Of a DNA stretch of 17,548 nucleotides, positions 1-7,845 are shown one piece after another (within the stretch, counting starts at the first letter, position 1; every line of letters begins with the position of its first letter). Source of the stretch: Akkermansia sp. (GTDB lineage: Bacteria > Verrucomicrobiota > Verrucomicrobiia > Verrucomicrobiales > Akkermansiaceae); contig JAIFNK010000045.1 of NCBI GenBank assembly GCA_020047775.1, positions 1 to 17,548 of the forward strand. Reading direction: 5' to 3'. The notes under the pieces are model-generated. The model was not told the origin of the DNA and searched no databases. It saw only the letters and a program-made list of their open reading frames with translations. Both the position numbers and the translations under genes were made by a program.

Positions 1-2
1 AT

Positions 3-2327
3 TGGAGCAATGGGATTTCTCCCGGCTATGTGGCCGGTGGGCTGCTGCACGCGGCAGGCGCGCAGTTGCTCACCACGCTGTTGCTGGGCAAGGAATGCGG
101 CGTGAATGTTGATGAGCAGACCTTGCTCAATGCGCTCCGCCACTTTTACCGCTTCGCGGGTCACGGTGGCGTCCCCTATGGCGACCACCGGTCCGAGGGC
201 GGGTTTGGCTCGAATGGCAAGGATGGCATGATCGCCGCCGCCATGCAGATCGCCTCAGGGGCGCAAGGGAATGCGACAATCTATCAGCAGGCCGGAAAGT
301 GTCTGGCCATGACCATGATGGACAGCTACCCGGGGCTGGCCTTGGGGCATGGCGATGAAGGTCGCGGTGATGGCATCTGGCAGGGCATCACTCTCTCCTA
401 TCTGATGAAGGAAAAACCCGCGCTCTACCGCGAGTGCATGGACCGTCTCACCTGGTGGCATGACCTCAGCCGCGAACATGGCGGCAGCATCGGCATAGGA
501 ACGATGGAATGGGGAGATGGCAAGGTCGGCCACTCAGGTCCCGGCATCGGAATCTCCTACACCGCCCCTTTGCGGAAACTGCGCATCACCGGCGCGCCGC
601 GAACGAAGTATTCGCAGAACTTCACCCTTCCGGAAAACCTCTGGGGCACCAAGGCCGACCTCGCCTTCTTCTCCATTGAGCACCATCCGAAATACTTCGA
701 TTACGGACCGGAAGAACCCGCCCATGTTCCCTTCAATGCCTTGGGAGATGCCTATCAAAAACCACAGAAAGACGTCAACAGTCTCTCCAAGGAATACCTC
801 CTTAAGAACATTCATCACCGTCGCTACGTTGTCCGCACGCAAGCGGCCAAAGCCTTGCGCATCGTCGGCACGTTTGACGAACTTGAGAAATTTCTCAGCG
901 ACCCCGATCCGCGCCTACGTCGTGCGGCGCTCGACGGCCTCATCGACTGGAATTACTGGTTCGGTGCCGGCGACAGCCCCATCTCCACCGAACAGTTCAC
1001 TCCCGGCATGTTGGCTGCCATCACCAAAATCCTCTCCGATCCCGCGGAATCCTGGTATGTGGTGGAGGGCGCGCTGAGGGCGCTCAAGCTCGCCCCGGCC
1101 AAGGACATCCAGGAGCGATACAAGCTCATCCAGCCATGGACGAAACACTCGGACTGGTGGCTGCGCGACGCTTCATTCAGCGCGCTCACCGGACTTGAGA
1201 AGGATGATGCCCTTTACGTCAAAATTCTTCCAACACTTCTGGATATGTTGACCAAGGAATACCACACCATGCCCCGCGAGTGGATGGTGCAGCACTTCAA
1301 TCAGGTGCTTCAACAAAAGAAACCGGATGGCAAAGCCGGCAAACTCATCCTTGCAGGACTCAAGAAGGCCACCGGTGCGTCCGAAATCAAAAGCGGGCCG
1401 CGGGCCGCCGAGGGAGCACACAATGTCATTGAAACCGTGAAGCTATGCCTGCGGAACGACCCCACGCTTGCAGTTGCGCTCGCTACCGCCCTGCGCCTTC
1501 GATTCAGCGACCTGCAAACCGGCGATCTGGTCAACATCGTGGCAGCTCCGGGCGGAAATCCCGGTGGAGATCCATTCGGATTTTTCACCATGCTTGAAAA
1601 ACTGGATTCCAAGCAACGCAAGGAACTCACCGACATCCTCTATACGGTGTACCGTCCGGAAATCGCCAGACGTCTCCGTACCTACAAGGACTATGAAGAG
1701 GCCCATAAGTCGGGCATCGTGAACACCATCATCGACCTCGCGAAACTCCGGAATCCGGCTGCCGGTTGGAAACCCATCGGCAAGCAGCCACCGTCAGAAC
1801 GCGTCTGGAGATTCAAGTCCTTCGATCCCATCGTGGAAATTGACCGGATTCCAACCCGCGAGAGGAGACGCTTCCGCGACATCCAGTTGACGGATGATCT
1901 GAAAGATTGGTTCAAGCCTGATTATGACGACAGCAAGTGGTACTCGGGACGCGCACCCGTCGGCACCGCTCTCTACAGAGGCGACACTCCGGCCATTGCC
2001 AATCAATCCGATTGGGGCAAAGGCGAATTCATCGTCATGCGCACCAGCTTCGATGTGGATGCCCTCGACTTCGATTCCTACCGCCTGAGCATCCTGACAC
2101 CGCAAGGCTTCATGGTTTACCTGAACGGTCATGAAATCGCGGGATACGGCTGGTGGCAGGACAAACCCCACTACGCTCCATGGGATGCCGATATCAGCCG
2201 GCACTTGAAAAAGGGCGTCAATGTTCTGGCGGTCTATGGCAACGTGGAATACGATGACAAAACGAAGCGACCCTACGGCCAGATGGATTGCATGATCCAA
2301 GGCTTGAAGCACTCCGATCTGGAGTGA
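3..2327 (+). CDS. DUF6288-like protein with HEAT-like repeats and C-terminal jelly-roll domain (5' end missing)
   Basis: The reading frame is open from the first full codon at base 3, so the true start and any signal peptide lie outside the window; 774 codons remain. The N-terminal ~230 residues are Gly/His-rich with helical blocks (HGGVPYGDHR, GSNGKDGM, GHGDEGRGDG), which I recognise as the DUF6288 type seen in Verrucomicrobia and Planctomycetes, probably an alpha/alpha barrel. A helical middle section resembles HEAT repeats (RTQAAKALRIVG, DPDPRLRRAALDGL). From W1767 onward (last ~186 residues) a beta-rich domain follows, with RRFRDI, DDSKW, VYLNGH, WWQDKP and LKKGVNVLAVY, resembling the galactose-binding-like fold of GH2 enzymes. 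The same domain recurs in the next gene, 41 bases downstream, so the two are probably co-transcribed. No catalytic role can be assigned; glycan binding or processing outside the cytoplasm is inferred from the neighbours. The family name is from memory, not a search. Confidence 0.7.
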   Translation, partial: WSNGISPGYVAGGLLHAAGAQLLTTLLLGKECGVNVDEQTLLNALRHFYRFAGHGGVPYGDHRSEGGFGSNGKDGMIAAAMQIASGAQGNATIYQQAGKCLAMTMMDSYPGLALGHGDEGRGDGIWQGITLSYLMKEKPALYRECMDRLTWWHDLSREHGGSIGIGTMEWGDGKVGHSGPGIGISYTAPLRKLRITGAPRTKYSQNFTLPENLWGTKADLAFFSIEHHPKYFDYGPEEPAHVPFNALGDAYQKPQKDVNSLSKEYLLKNIHHRRYVVRTQAAKALRIVGTFDELEKFLSDPDPRLRRAALDGLIDWNYWFGAGDSPISTEQFTPGMLAAITKILSDPAESWYVVEGALRALKLAPAKDIQERYKLIQPWTKHSDWWLRDASFSALTGLEKDDALYVKILPTLLDMLTKEYHTMPREWMVQHFNQVLQQKKPDGKAGKLILAGLKKATGASEIKSGPRAAEGAHNVIETVKLCLRNDPTLAVALATALRLRFSDLQTGDLVNIVAAPGGNPGGDPFGFFTMLEKLDSKQRKELTDILYTVYRPEIARRLRTYKDYEEAHKSGIVNTIIDLAKLRNPAAGWKPIGKQPPSERVWRFKSFDPIVEIDRIPTRERRRFRDIQLTDDLKDWFKPDYDDSKWYSGRAPVGTALYRGDTPAIANQSDWGKGEFIVMRTSFDVDALDFDSYRLSILTPQGFMVYLNGHEIAGYGWWQDKPHYAPWDADISRHLKKGVNVLAVYGNVEYDDKTKRPYGQMDCMIQGLKHSDLE

Positions 2328-2368
2328 TTAACCTGCGGATAAGTATCATTAAAACCACAAAATCAATT

Positions 2369-4147
2369 GTGAAAACAAAAGTCACCCTTACCGCAGCATT
2401 GCTGTGCTTCCTCTCTCCAATCTCCAGCGCCAAACCGCTCAAGGTATTCATCCTCGCCGGGCAGTCCAACATGGAAGGGCATGCGGAGATCAGCACTTTC
2501 GATTACATCGGAAAAGATCCGGCCACCGCTCCCTTGCTTAAGGAGATGCGCAATCCCGATGGAACCCCACGGGTATGTGACAAGGTCTGGATGTCCTATC
2601 TAACTGGCCCTTATGACGGCAGTGCGAATGGCGAAGGCTTGGGCAAGTTGACCGCCGGCTTTGGCGCACGTGATGATCAACCCACTAAGTTATGTAGCAA
2701 AATCGGCCCCGAGTTCACCTTTGGAATCTACATGGAGAAAAAGCTGAAGCAGCCGATTCTGATCATCAAGACCGCCTGGGGCGGCAGGTCACTCAATACC
2801 GAATTCCGTCCGCCCAGTGCCGGGCCATACAAGCTGCCCAAGGAGATTCAAGATGTGTGGGATCAACACCCCCAGGGCACCCACGGGGTTCCCAAACTCG
2901 AGGAACGGAAAAATTGGCAGGATGACAAGGACGCCGCTTCGGGTGTGTTTTACCGAATGATGGTTGAACATGTCAAAAAGGTACTGGCAGATCCCAAGCG
3001 GGTCTGTCCGGAATACGACGAGAAGGCAGGCTTTGAACTGGCCGGATTTGTCTGGCTCCAGGGCTTCAATGACCTGGTCGATGGGACTACCTATCCAAAT
3101 AACAACTACGACGAATACTCGCGCCTTTTGGCACACTTCATCCGCGATGTGCGCAAAGATCTATCGGCTCCGAAAATGCCATTCGTGATCGGGGTGCTGG
3201 GAGTTGACGGAGATAAGAATGTGAATTTCCGCAAGGCCATGGCCGCTCCGGCTGCAATGCCCGAGTTCAAGGCCAATGTGGTCGCTGTGGACACCGCTCC
3301 ATTTTGGGACAAGGACATCGAAGCTGCGGAACCCAAGCAGGGCCAGTGTAACGAAATCGTCGGCACGTCGCACACATTCAAAGCAGACGGCACTCTCGAC
3401 AATGATTGGAAATGGGGAAATTACTGGAAGCCCGTTGGCAAACCGCTGCCAGATGAACGGATCTGGCGTTTCACCACGATCAATCCCACCGAGAAAAGGG
3501 ACAAACTGGAAAAATATGACGACAGGAGATTCCGCGACATCACCCTGCCTGCCGGGATGGAGAACTGGTTCATGCCTGATTTCGATGACAGCAAATGGAC
3601 GCAAGGCAAGGCACCCATCGGAAAGGGCGTCTGGAATCACAGCGGAATCACCTTGGATAAATTTCCCTCCCAATGGGGTGATGGCGAATTCCTGCTGATG
3701 CGCTCAACGTTTGAAATCAAAGACCTCGACTTCGAATCATTCCGCATCGCCAACCTGGCGAGACAGGGATTTCATGTTTACCTGAACGGCCATAAGATCC
3801 ACACCTACATCTGGTGGCAGGACAAGCCGCTTTACGGTTCCATCGTCCTGGAAAAAGAACAGGTCAAATATCTGAAGAAGGGGAAGAACGTGTTGGCGGT
3901 CTATGCCAATGACCAGTACGATCAGAATTCCCCGGAGCGCTATGCCGCAATCGACATGCGGATCGAAGGCATCACCAAAGCCGACAAGAAGAAGCTCGAC
4001 CTCGCCCTGTTGGAAGTCCTTTCGCCCAAAGATAGGGAGGCGCTCAAAGGCGCGTCCAACGGTGGTTATCACTACTTCGGCAGCGCGAAGATCTTTGCGC
4101 AGATGGGCAAGGCATTTGCGGAAGCCTTGTTTCCTTTCCAAAAATAG
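2369..4147 (+). CDS. Secreted sialate O-acetylesterase-like protein (SASA/DUF303) with nested jelly-roll domain
   Basis: I chose the GTG at 2369 because it gives a clean signal peptide (KTKVTLTAALLCFLSPISSA, then KP). The in-frame ATG at 2288 lies inside the preceding gene and would put ~27 polar residues before it. The mature protein starts with the SASA esterase core: nucleophile block AGQSNMEG with Ser33, KTAWGGRSL, and WLQGFND (W229-D235; the usual form is WxQGExD). The C-terminus GGYHYFGSAKIFAQMGKAF carries the likely catalytic His568. Residues ~353-540 form a separate beta-rich domain homologous to the end of the upstream gene (RRFRDI, DDSKW, VYLNGH, WWQDKP), inserted between the core and the His segment. 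The family removes acetyl esters from sugars; the real substrate is unknown. An Asp is normally found just before the His, but here the residues are SNGGYH. The protein is 592 aa, long for SASA because of the insert. Confidence 0.8.
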   Translation: MKTKVTLTAALLCFLSPISSAKPLKVFILAGQSNMEGHAEISTFDYIGKDPATAPLLKEMRNPDGTPRVCDKVWMSYLTGPYDGSANGEGLGKLTAGFGARDDQPTKLCSKIGPEFTFGIYMEKKLKQPILIIKTAWGGRSLNTEFRPPSAGPYKLPKEIQDVWDQHPQGTHGVPKLEERKNWQDDKDAASGVFYRMMVEHVKKVLADPKRVCPEYDEKAGFELAGFVWLQGFNDLVDGTTYPNNNYDEYSRLLAHFIRDVRKDLSAPKMPFVIGVLGVDGDKNVNFRKAMAAPAAMPEFKANVVAVDTAPFWDKDIEAAEPKQGQCNEIVGTSHTFKADGTLDNDWKWGNYWKPVGKPLPDERIWRFTTINPTEKRDKLEKYDDRRFRDITLPAGMENWFMPDFDDSKWTQGKAPIGKGVWNHSGITLDKFPSQWGDGEFLLMRSTFEIKDLDFESFRIANLARQGFHVYLNGHKIHTYIWWQDKPLYGSIVLEKEQVKYLKKGKNVLAVYANDQYDQNSPERYAAIDMRIEGITKADKKKLDLALLEVLSPKDREALKGASNGGYHYFGSAKIFAQMGKAFAEALFPFQK

Positions 4148-4194
4148 TCCCGTTTCCCCGCCCCCCATACTACACCTGAACATTCTCAACAATC

Positions 4195-4238
4195 GTGAAT
4201 CAAAAGTCAGCCTCACCGCCGCGCGGCTGTGCGTCACT
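4195..4238 (+). pseudogene. Decayed copy of the esterase signal-peptide coding region
   Basis: This 41-44 base stretch aligns with the first 42 bases of the esterase gene (2369-2410). I count 33 identical columns of 42 with a single one-base gap just after the GTG. It includes the runs CAAAAGTCA, ACCGC and GCTGTGC. In the frame set by that gap it would read SKVSLTAARLCV, against TKVTLTAALLCF in the esterase. It has no intact ORF of its own and sits in the 117-base spacer before the glycoside hydrolase. It is probably the remnant of a duplicated or replaced gene. Confidence 0.55.
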
Positions 4239-4264
4239 TGTCTGAAAACCTTCGCCCACCGCTC

Positions 4265-6400
4265 ATGAAACCTCTACTCCTTCTCACCGCCCTATTCGTC
4301 TCCTCGCTCCACGCTGTGGAAGTCGCCCAATCCGGTGATCAGGTTTCCATCGCCAACGCGGCATTCTCCCTCTCCTATAACCTCAAATCCGGCGCTTGGT
4401 CAGCCACCGACCTCGACTCGAAGACCACCGTTTTTTCCAAAGCCCGCTTCACCGTGGATGAAATCGGCTGGCAGAAACCCTCCGGCGTCACCCGCGCGTG
4501 GAAGCAGTCCGAAATCACCGACGACTTTGGCACCGGATGCACCCTCACCATCACCGAGACCCCCGGCGGTGGTTATGCTCCGGTCAACTCGCTGCATCTA
4601 ACGGTTTATGACAAGCAGCCCTTCGCCGCGCTCGGCTTCTCCGTCACCAATCAACGCGCCTTCCCCATGCGCGTGGCCCGCATCGGCGTGATCGACAAGG
4701 CCGCTTTCCTTCCCGGAAAAAAACTCGATCACCCGCAGGTGTTGCGCGGCGGCGCAGGAGCGCAGAAGAACCGCGTCGAAAACCAAGCCGCCATCGACGC
4801 CCACAACAACATCCTCATCACCGGCAAACTCGGCGGCCAACGCCACTCCATCGTCGCCGGAGGACTGTGTTACCGCGAGTTCCTCCGCCGCCTCGTGCTG
4901 GATGAGAAGAAAAACGAACTCTCCATCACCATCGAGGACCCCATCGGCAAGCTCGTCGCTCCCGGAACCACCTACGACTCGGCGGACACCGTCTTCCTCG
5001 ACATCGTCACCCGCGATCCCTTTGCCTCGCTCGAAGCCTACGGCATGGCCATGCGCACGGCCAACAAAGCGAACCCCAAACCCTACGACTTCCCCACCCT
5101 CTGCGGCTGGCTCGTCTCTCAAGACAGCTACGGCGAAGGCCGCCCGATCAACGACTCGAAATCCCTCGTCGAGCAAATGGAACTCGCTGCCAAATCCGGC
5201 CTGCTGAAACACACGCCTGTCGCCATCCGCCTCGAACCTGATTTCTATTGCCAGCACAACTACGGCGATACCCAGCAAGGATGGTGGAACGACGAGAAGT
5301 GGGCGAAATACGGAGCGCTCACCCCGCCTTACGAAACCTTCGCCAAATTCAACAACAAGCTTCGCGAACTCGGTGGCATCCCGTTCACCTACATCCAGAG
5401 CAACATGCCATCCAACGACTTCGCACTCGCCCACCCGGAGTGGATGATGCGCGGCGACATCTCCCGACTCCACGCCGAGCACCGTCACCACATGCCCTGG
5501 GTAAAAATGGATTTCACCAACCCCGGCTTCCAGGCGCACACCCTCGCCATGTGGCAACGCATGGCCAAAGACGGCCTCACCGGCATCAAGTTCGACTACC
5601 CAGAAAGCACCTGGATCCCCACCGGCGGATTCTACGATCCATCGCACACCACTACCACCGCCTACCGCAAGGTCTTCGAGATCTGCCGTGAAGGACTTGG
5701 CCCCGATGCCTTCATCCACGAACGCAACCTCGGCGAATACGGCACCCCCATGCTCGACGTCACCGCCGGCATCATCGACCTCCAACGCGTCTGGGACGAC
5801 TCCTCCCACTTCGAACCCGAAATGGCCTCTCGCATGGGCCTGCGTTGGTATAAAAACCGCAGCGTCTTCGGTTACTACCCCGATGGAAAATCGTTCAAAG
5901 GCATGGATACCGACGCCCGCCGCAGCATGCTCACCCTCGTCGGCCTGCTTTCCGGGCGCCTGGAACTCGGTACCTCCTTCGGCCGCATGACCGCCGAGGA
6001 ACAACGCGACCTCACCCGACTCTACCCGCTGCTCAAAGGCACCCGCTCCTTCCGCCCCACCGACATGCTCGCCGCCGCCCCCGCCGATCCATCCATCTAT
6101 CTTTACGCCAACGACACAAACGCCGCCCAACTCGTTCTAACAAATAACCACAACGAACCCCGCACCATCAGCGTCCCCCTTTCTGGCGACCAAGCCGACA
6201 CCGGCTCACTCGGCCTCGACCCCGCCGCGACGTACTACCTGCACGACTTCTGGAACGACGAATTCCTCGGAGAAGTCCCAGGCAATGGAGCCATATCCCG
6301 CCCGCTCAAGCCGCAGCAATCGCTCGTCTATGCCCTGCGCCGCAAGCTCGAAAACCCGCAGCCCATCTCCAGCAACCGCCATATCATGCAGGGTTGTTAG
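4265..6400 (+). CDS. Secreted alpha-galactosidase-like glycoside hydrolase (clan GH-D type), C-terminus lost by frameshift
   Basis: The ATG at 4265 starts a typical signal peptide (MKPLLLLTALFVSSLHA); the ATG 36 bases upstream adds a polar stretch and is less likely. Residues ~20-260 look like an N-terminal beta-sandwich. Residues ~275-600 form a TIM barrel with GIKFDYPES (D444, in the place of the KxD nucleophile of GH27/GH36 enzymes) and QRVWDD (D511/D512, in the place of the acid/base). A C-terminal beta domain follows. Enzymes of this clan release alpha-linked galactose or related sugars; the exact substrate is not visible here. The frame stops at TAG 6398-6400 right after SSNRHIMQG. The expected continuation (GAFAWDPATLTLSGTTRVV) lies in the -1 frame immediately downstream, so the 711-residue product appears truncated by an indel or a sequence error. 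It follows the esterase by 117 bases on the same strand. Confidence 0.7.
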   Translation: MKPLLLLTALFVSSLHAVEVAQSGDQVSIANAAFSLSYNLKSGAWSATDLDSKTTVFSKARFTVDEIGWQKPSGVTRAWKQSEITDDFGTGCTLTITETPGGGYAPVNSLHLTVYDKQPFAALGFSVTNQRAFPMRVARIGVIDKAAFLPGKKLDHPQVLRGGAGAQKNRVENQAAIDAHNNILITGKLGGQRHSIVAGGLCYREFLRRLVLDEKKNELSITIEDPIGKLVAPGTTYDSADTVFLDIVTRDPFASLEAYGMAMRTANKANPKPYDFPTLCGWLVSQDSYGEGRPINDSKSLVEQMELAAKSGLLKHTPVAIRLEPDFYCQHNYGDTQQGWWNDEKWAKYGALTPPYETFAKFNNKLRELGGIPFTYIQSNMPSNDFALAHPEWMMRGDISRLHAEHRHHMPWVKMDFTNPGFQAHTLAMWQRMAKDGLTGIKFDYPESTWIPTGGFYDPSHTTTTAYRKVFEICREGLGPDAFIHERNLGEYGTPMLDVTAGIIDLQRVWDDSSHFEPEMASRMGLRWYKNRSVFGYYPDGKSFKGMDTDARRSMLTLVGLLSGRLELGTSFGRMTAEEQRDLTRLYPLLKGTRSFRPTDMLAAAPADPSIYLYANDTNAAQLVLTNNHNEPRTISVPLSGDQADTGSLGLDPAATYYLHDFWNDEFLGEVPGNGAISRPLKPQQSLVYALRRKLENPQPISSNRHIMQGC

Positions 6401-6618
6401 GCGCTTTCGCGTGGGATCCCGCGACCCTCACCCTTAGTGGCACCACCCGGGTCGTCGCCGGTGAACCCGCCGTCATCACTCTCGCCGGAAATGGCCACCA
6501 GCCCGTCACTCCGGAGAATGCCGGCATGATCATCACCCGCGAAGGCGATCTCGTGAAACTCACGCTCACGTCCGGCACCAGCACCGATGTGGCGTGGTCG
6601 CTTGTCTGGAAAAATTGA
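6391..6618 (+). pseudogene. Out-of-frame C-terminal part of the glycoside hydrolase
   Basis: Reading in frame 1 from 6391 gives GLLGAFAWDPATLTL, then SGTTRVVAGEPAVITLAGNG and so on to VAWSLVWKN and a TGA at 6616-6618. This is ~75 residues of beta-sandwich-like sequence that continues the domain interrupted at 6398. There is no good independent start (TTG at 6394 only) and no signal peptide, so I read it as the detached tail of the gene at 4265 rather than a gene. The junction (cag ggt tgt tag) is not a canonical X_XXY_YYZ slippery site, so programmed -1 frameshifting is unlikely. Confidence 0.65.
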
Positions 6619-6642
6619 TTCCAATTCTCCCCAATACCTATC

Positions 6643-7149
6643 ATGGCGCAGCCAGTCATTGAGATAAGACAAGCGGTTACTTCCGATGTGGCAACCATCG
6701 CTGATTTCAACATCGCGCTGTGCCGGGAGACCGAGGGGCGGGAACTCAACCGCGTGACGGTATTGGAGGGAGTGCGTCGCTTTGTTTCCGAACCCGCACG
6801 AGGCCGGTATTTTGTGGCGCTGATTGCCGGCGAGGTTGTGGGCCAGACGGCGCACACCTTCGAGTGGAGCGATTGGAGAAATGGCGAAATCTGGTGGATC
6901 CAGAGTGTTTACGTGCATCCGCTCCATCGCGGTCATGGCGTTTTCCGGGCATTGTTCGCCCACATCAAACAACTGGGTGAAATGGACGCGGAATGCTGCG
7001 GGATCCGGCTTTACATGGAGCGGGAAAACGACAGCGCCCGTCAAAGTTATCTTTGCCTTGGTTTCAGCGAGACGGGTTATGAGGTTCTGGAGTTGTTGTT
7101 TTCCGGGACTGAATCATCCACATCAGGAGTAGGCCATGAATTCGGCTAA
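6643..7149 (+). CDS. GNAT-family N-acetyltransferase
   Basis: This 168-residue cytoplasmic protein begins with the usual N-terminal strand (IEIRQAVTSDVATIADFN). It carries GNAT motif A as VYVHPLHRGHGVFRALF, where R96-G97-H98-G99 fits the pyrophosphate-binding (R/Q)xxGx(G/A) loop for acetyl-CoA. Motif B follows near RLYMERENDSARQSYLCLGF, the typical SARxxYxxxGF ending of the fold. These enzymes move an acetyl group from acetyl-CoA to an amine on a small molecule or protein; the acceptor cannot be told. It starts 24 bases after the glycoside hydrolase tail and is followed by a hairpin terminator, so it may be the last gene of that transcript. No Shine-Dalgarno site is visible. Confidence 0.85.
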   Translation: MAQPVIEIRQAVTSDVATIADFNIALCRETEGRELNRVTVLEGVRRFVSEPARGRYFVALIAGEVVGQTAHTFEWSDWRNGEIWWIQSVYVHPLHRGHGVFRALFAHIKQLGEMDAECCGIRLYMERENDSARQSYLCLGFSETGYEVLELLFSGTESSTSGVGHEFG

Positions 7150-7184
7150 CACATACGACGGAACGGACATCTTATCTGATGAAT

Positions 7185-7217
7185 CCGCGCTTCTCTCGAA
7201 GCGGGGATTTTTCTTTT
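7185..7217 (+). terminator. Rho-independent terminator after the acetyltransferase
   Basis: Stem CCGCGCTTC (7185-7193), loop TCTC and stem GAAGCGGGG (7198-7206) pair over nine positions with one mismatch. A run of five T (7208-7212) and then CTTTT follow. It lies 36 bases after the acetyltransferase stop and probably ends the + strand cluster. Confidence 0.6.
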
Positions 7218-7593
7218 CGTTGAATCGTAAGAATCTCAGAGGGCTGGAGGATGGACATTCGGTAGGGAAATCCTATCTCACTTGCAAGCTCCGAACCTTC
7301 TCCCGCGATGGGACGGGCCGGTTGTATAATCTCCTTGAGTCCCCTGACCTGCCGGAAGCCTTTTTGGCCTCGCAGCAGCGCCTCTTGCATGTTGAAACCG
7401 GCATTCTGCAGCGAGGTCCGTTGTGTCAGTCACGGGTTTCGTTCCATAAAGCTTGCCACTCTTCAAATTCGGATGAGCGTGTTGCCACGCCGACCGTAAC
7501 CGTCTGTCCGAACGCCTGCGCGGACTTGACCGACGAATGTGTGATCCCAAACTGCCGTTGCGGCACGTCCTACAATACGCGGGCTTGTGTGTA
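7218..7593. other. Gene-poor stretch, nothing recognised
   Basis: I find no protein family on either strand. The long + strand frame that crosses here (from ATG 7136) is Cys-rich, unlike any family I know, and is antisense to the dehydrogenase remnant. On the - strand, bases ~7426-7560 read as about 45 open codons with plausible composition (TVTVGVATRSSEFEEWQALW) ending in TGA at 7426-7428. There is no start codon and no recognisable family. Probably degraded sequence. Confidence 0.4.
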
Positions 7594-7845
7594 TCACATC
7601 CCGGGAACCGTGAGCGCCTTGCCGTTGTGGTGGGCATTCAGCGATGCCAGATACGGCACGGCTGCCTTCGCCCACTCCTCGGGCGTCGGGTAACTGCCGG
7701 CCCCCTCCCCGAAACATGACCGCAGCATCCGCGTATCGATGATGCCCGGGTTGAGTGCCACGGCGGCGAGTCCGGTGGGCAGCTCCTGCGCCAGCGCGGC
7801 GGTGAGTCCTTCGATGCCCCACTTGCTGGCACAGTAGGCGGCAAG
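7594..7845 (-). pseudogene. C-terminal remnant of a short-chain dehydrogenase/reductase (SDR)
   Basis: On the - strand the frame ending at TGA 7594-7596 reads AAYCASKWGIEGLTAALAQE. This contains the SDR catalytic YxxxK motif (Tyr codon 7834-7836, Lys 7822-7824). It continues with VALNPGIIDTRML, the post-strand-6 NPGxxxT motif, and YPTPEEWAKAAVPYL to the C-terminus LTVPGM. About 83 residues of a usual ~240 are present. The Rossmann fold with the NAD(P)-binding TGxxxGxG loop is missing. The fragment is interrupted at ~7842-7847, where the coding sense switches to the + strand sulfotransferase piece. It cannot be a working enzyme. Identification rests on the motifs and is strong for the family; the substrate is unknown. 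Confidence 0.75.

Noticed and set aside
4598..6130. 510-codon - strand frame opposite the glycoside hydrolase
   Set aside because: It is a Gly/Val/Glu-biased shadow of the GC-rich + strand gene, which has a signal peptide and catalytic motifs.
6385..6410. Programmed -1 ribosomal frameshift in the glycoside hydrolase
   Set aside because: There is no slippery heptamer and no clear downstream pseudoknot; a simple indel is more likely.
7136..7693. 185-codon + strand frame overlapping the acetyltransferase end
   Set aside because: It is Cys-rich with no family likeness, crosses the terminator hairpin, and its last third is antisense to the clear SDR remnant.
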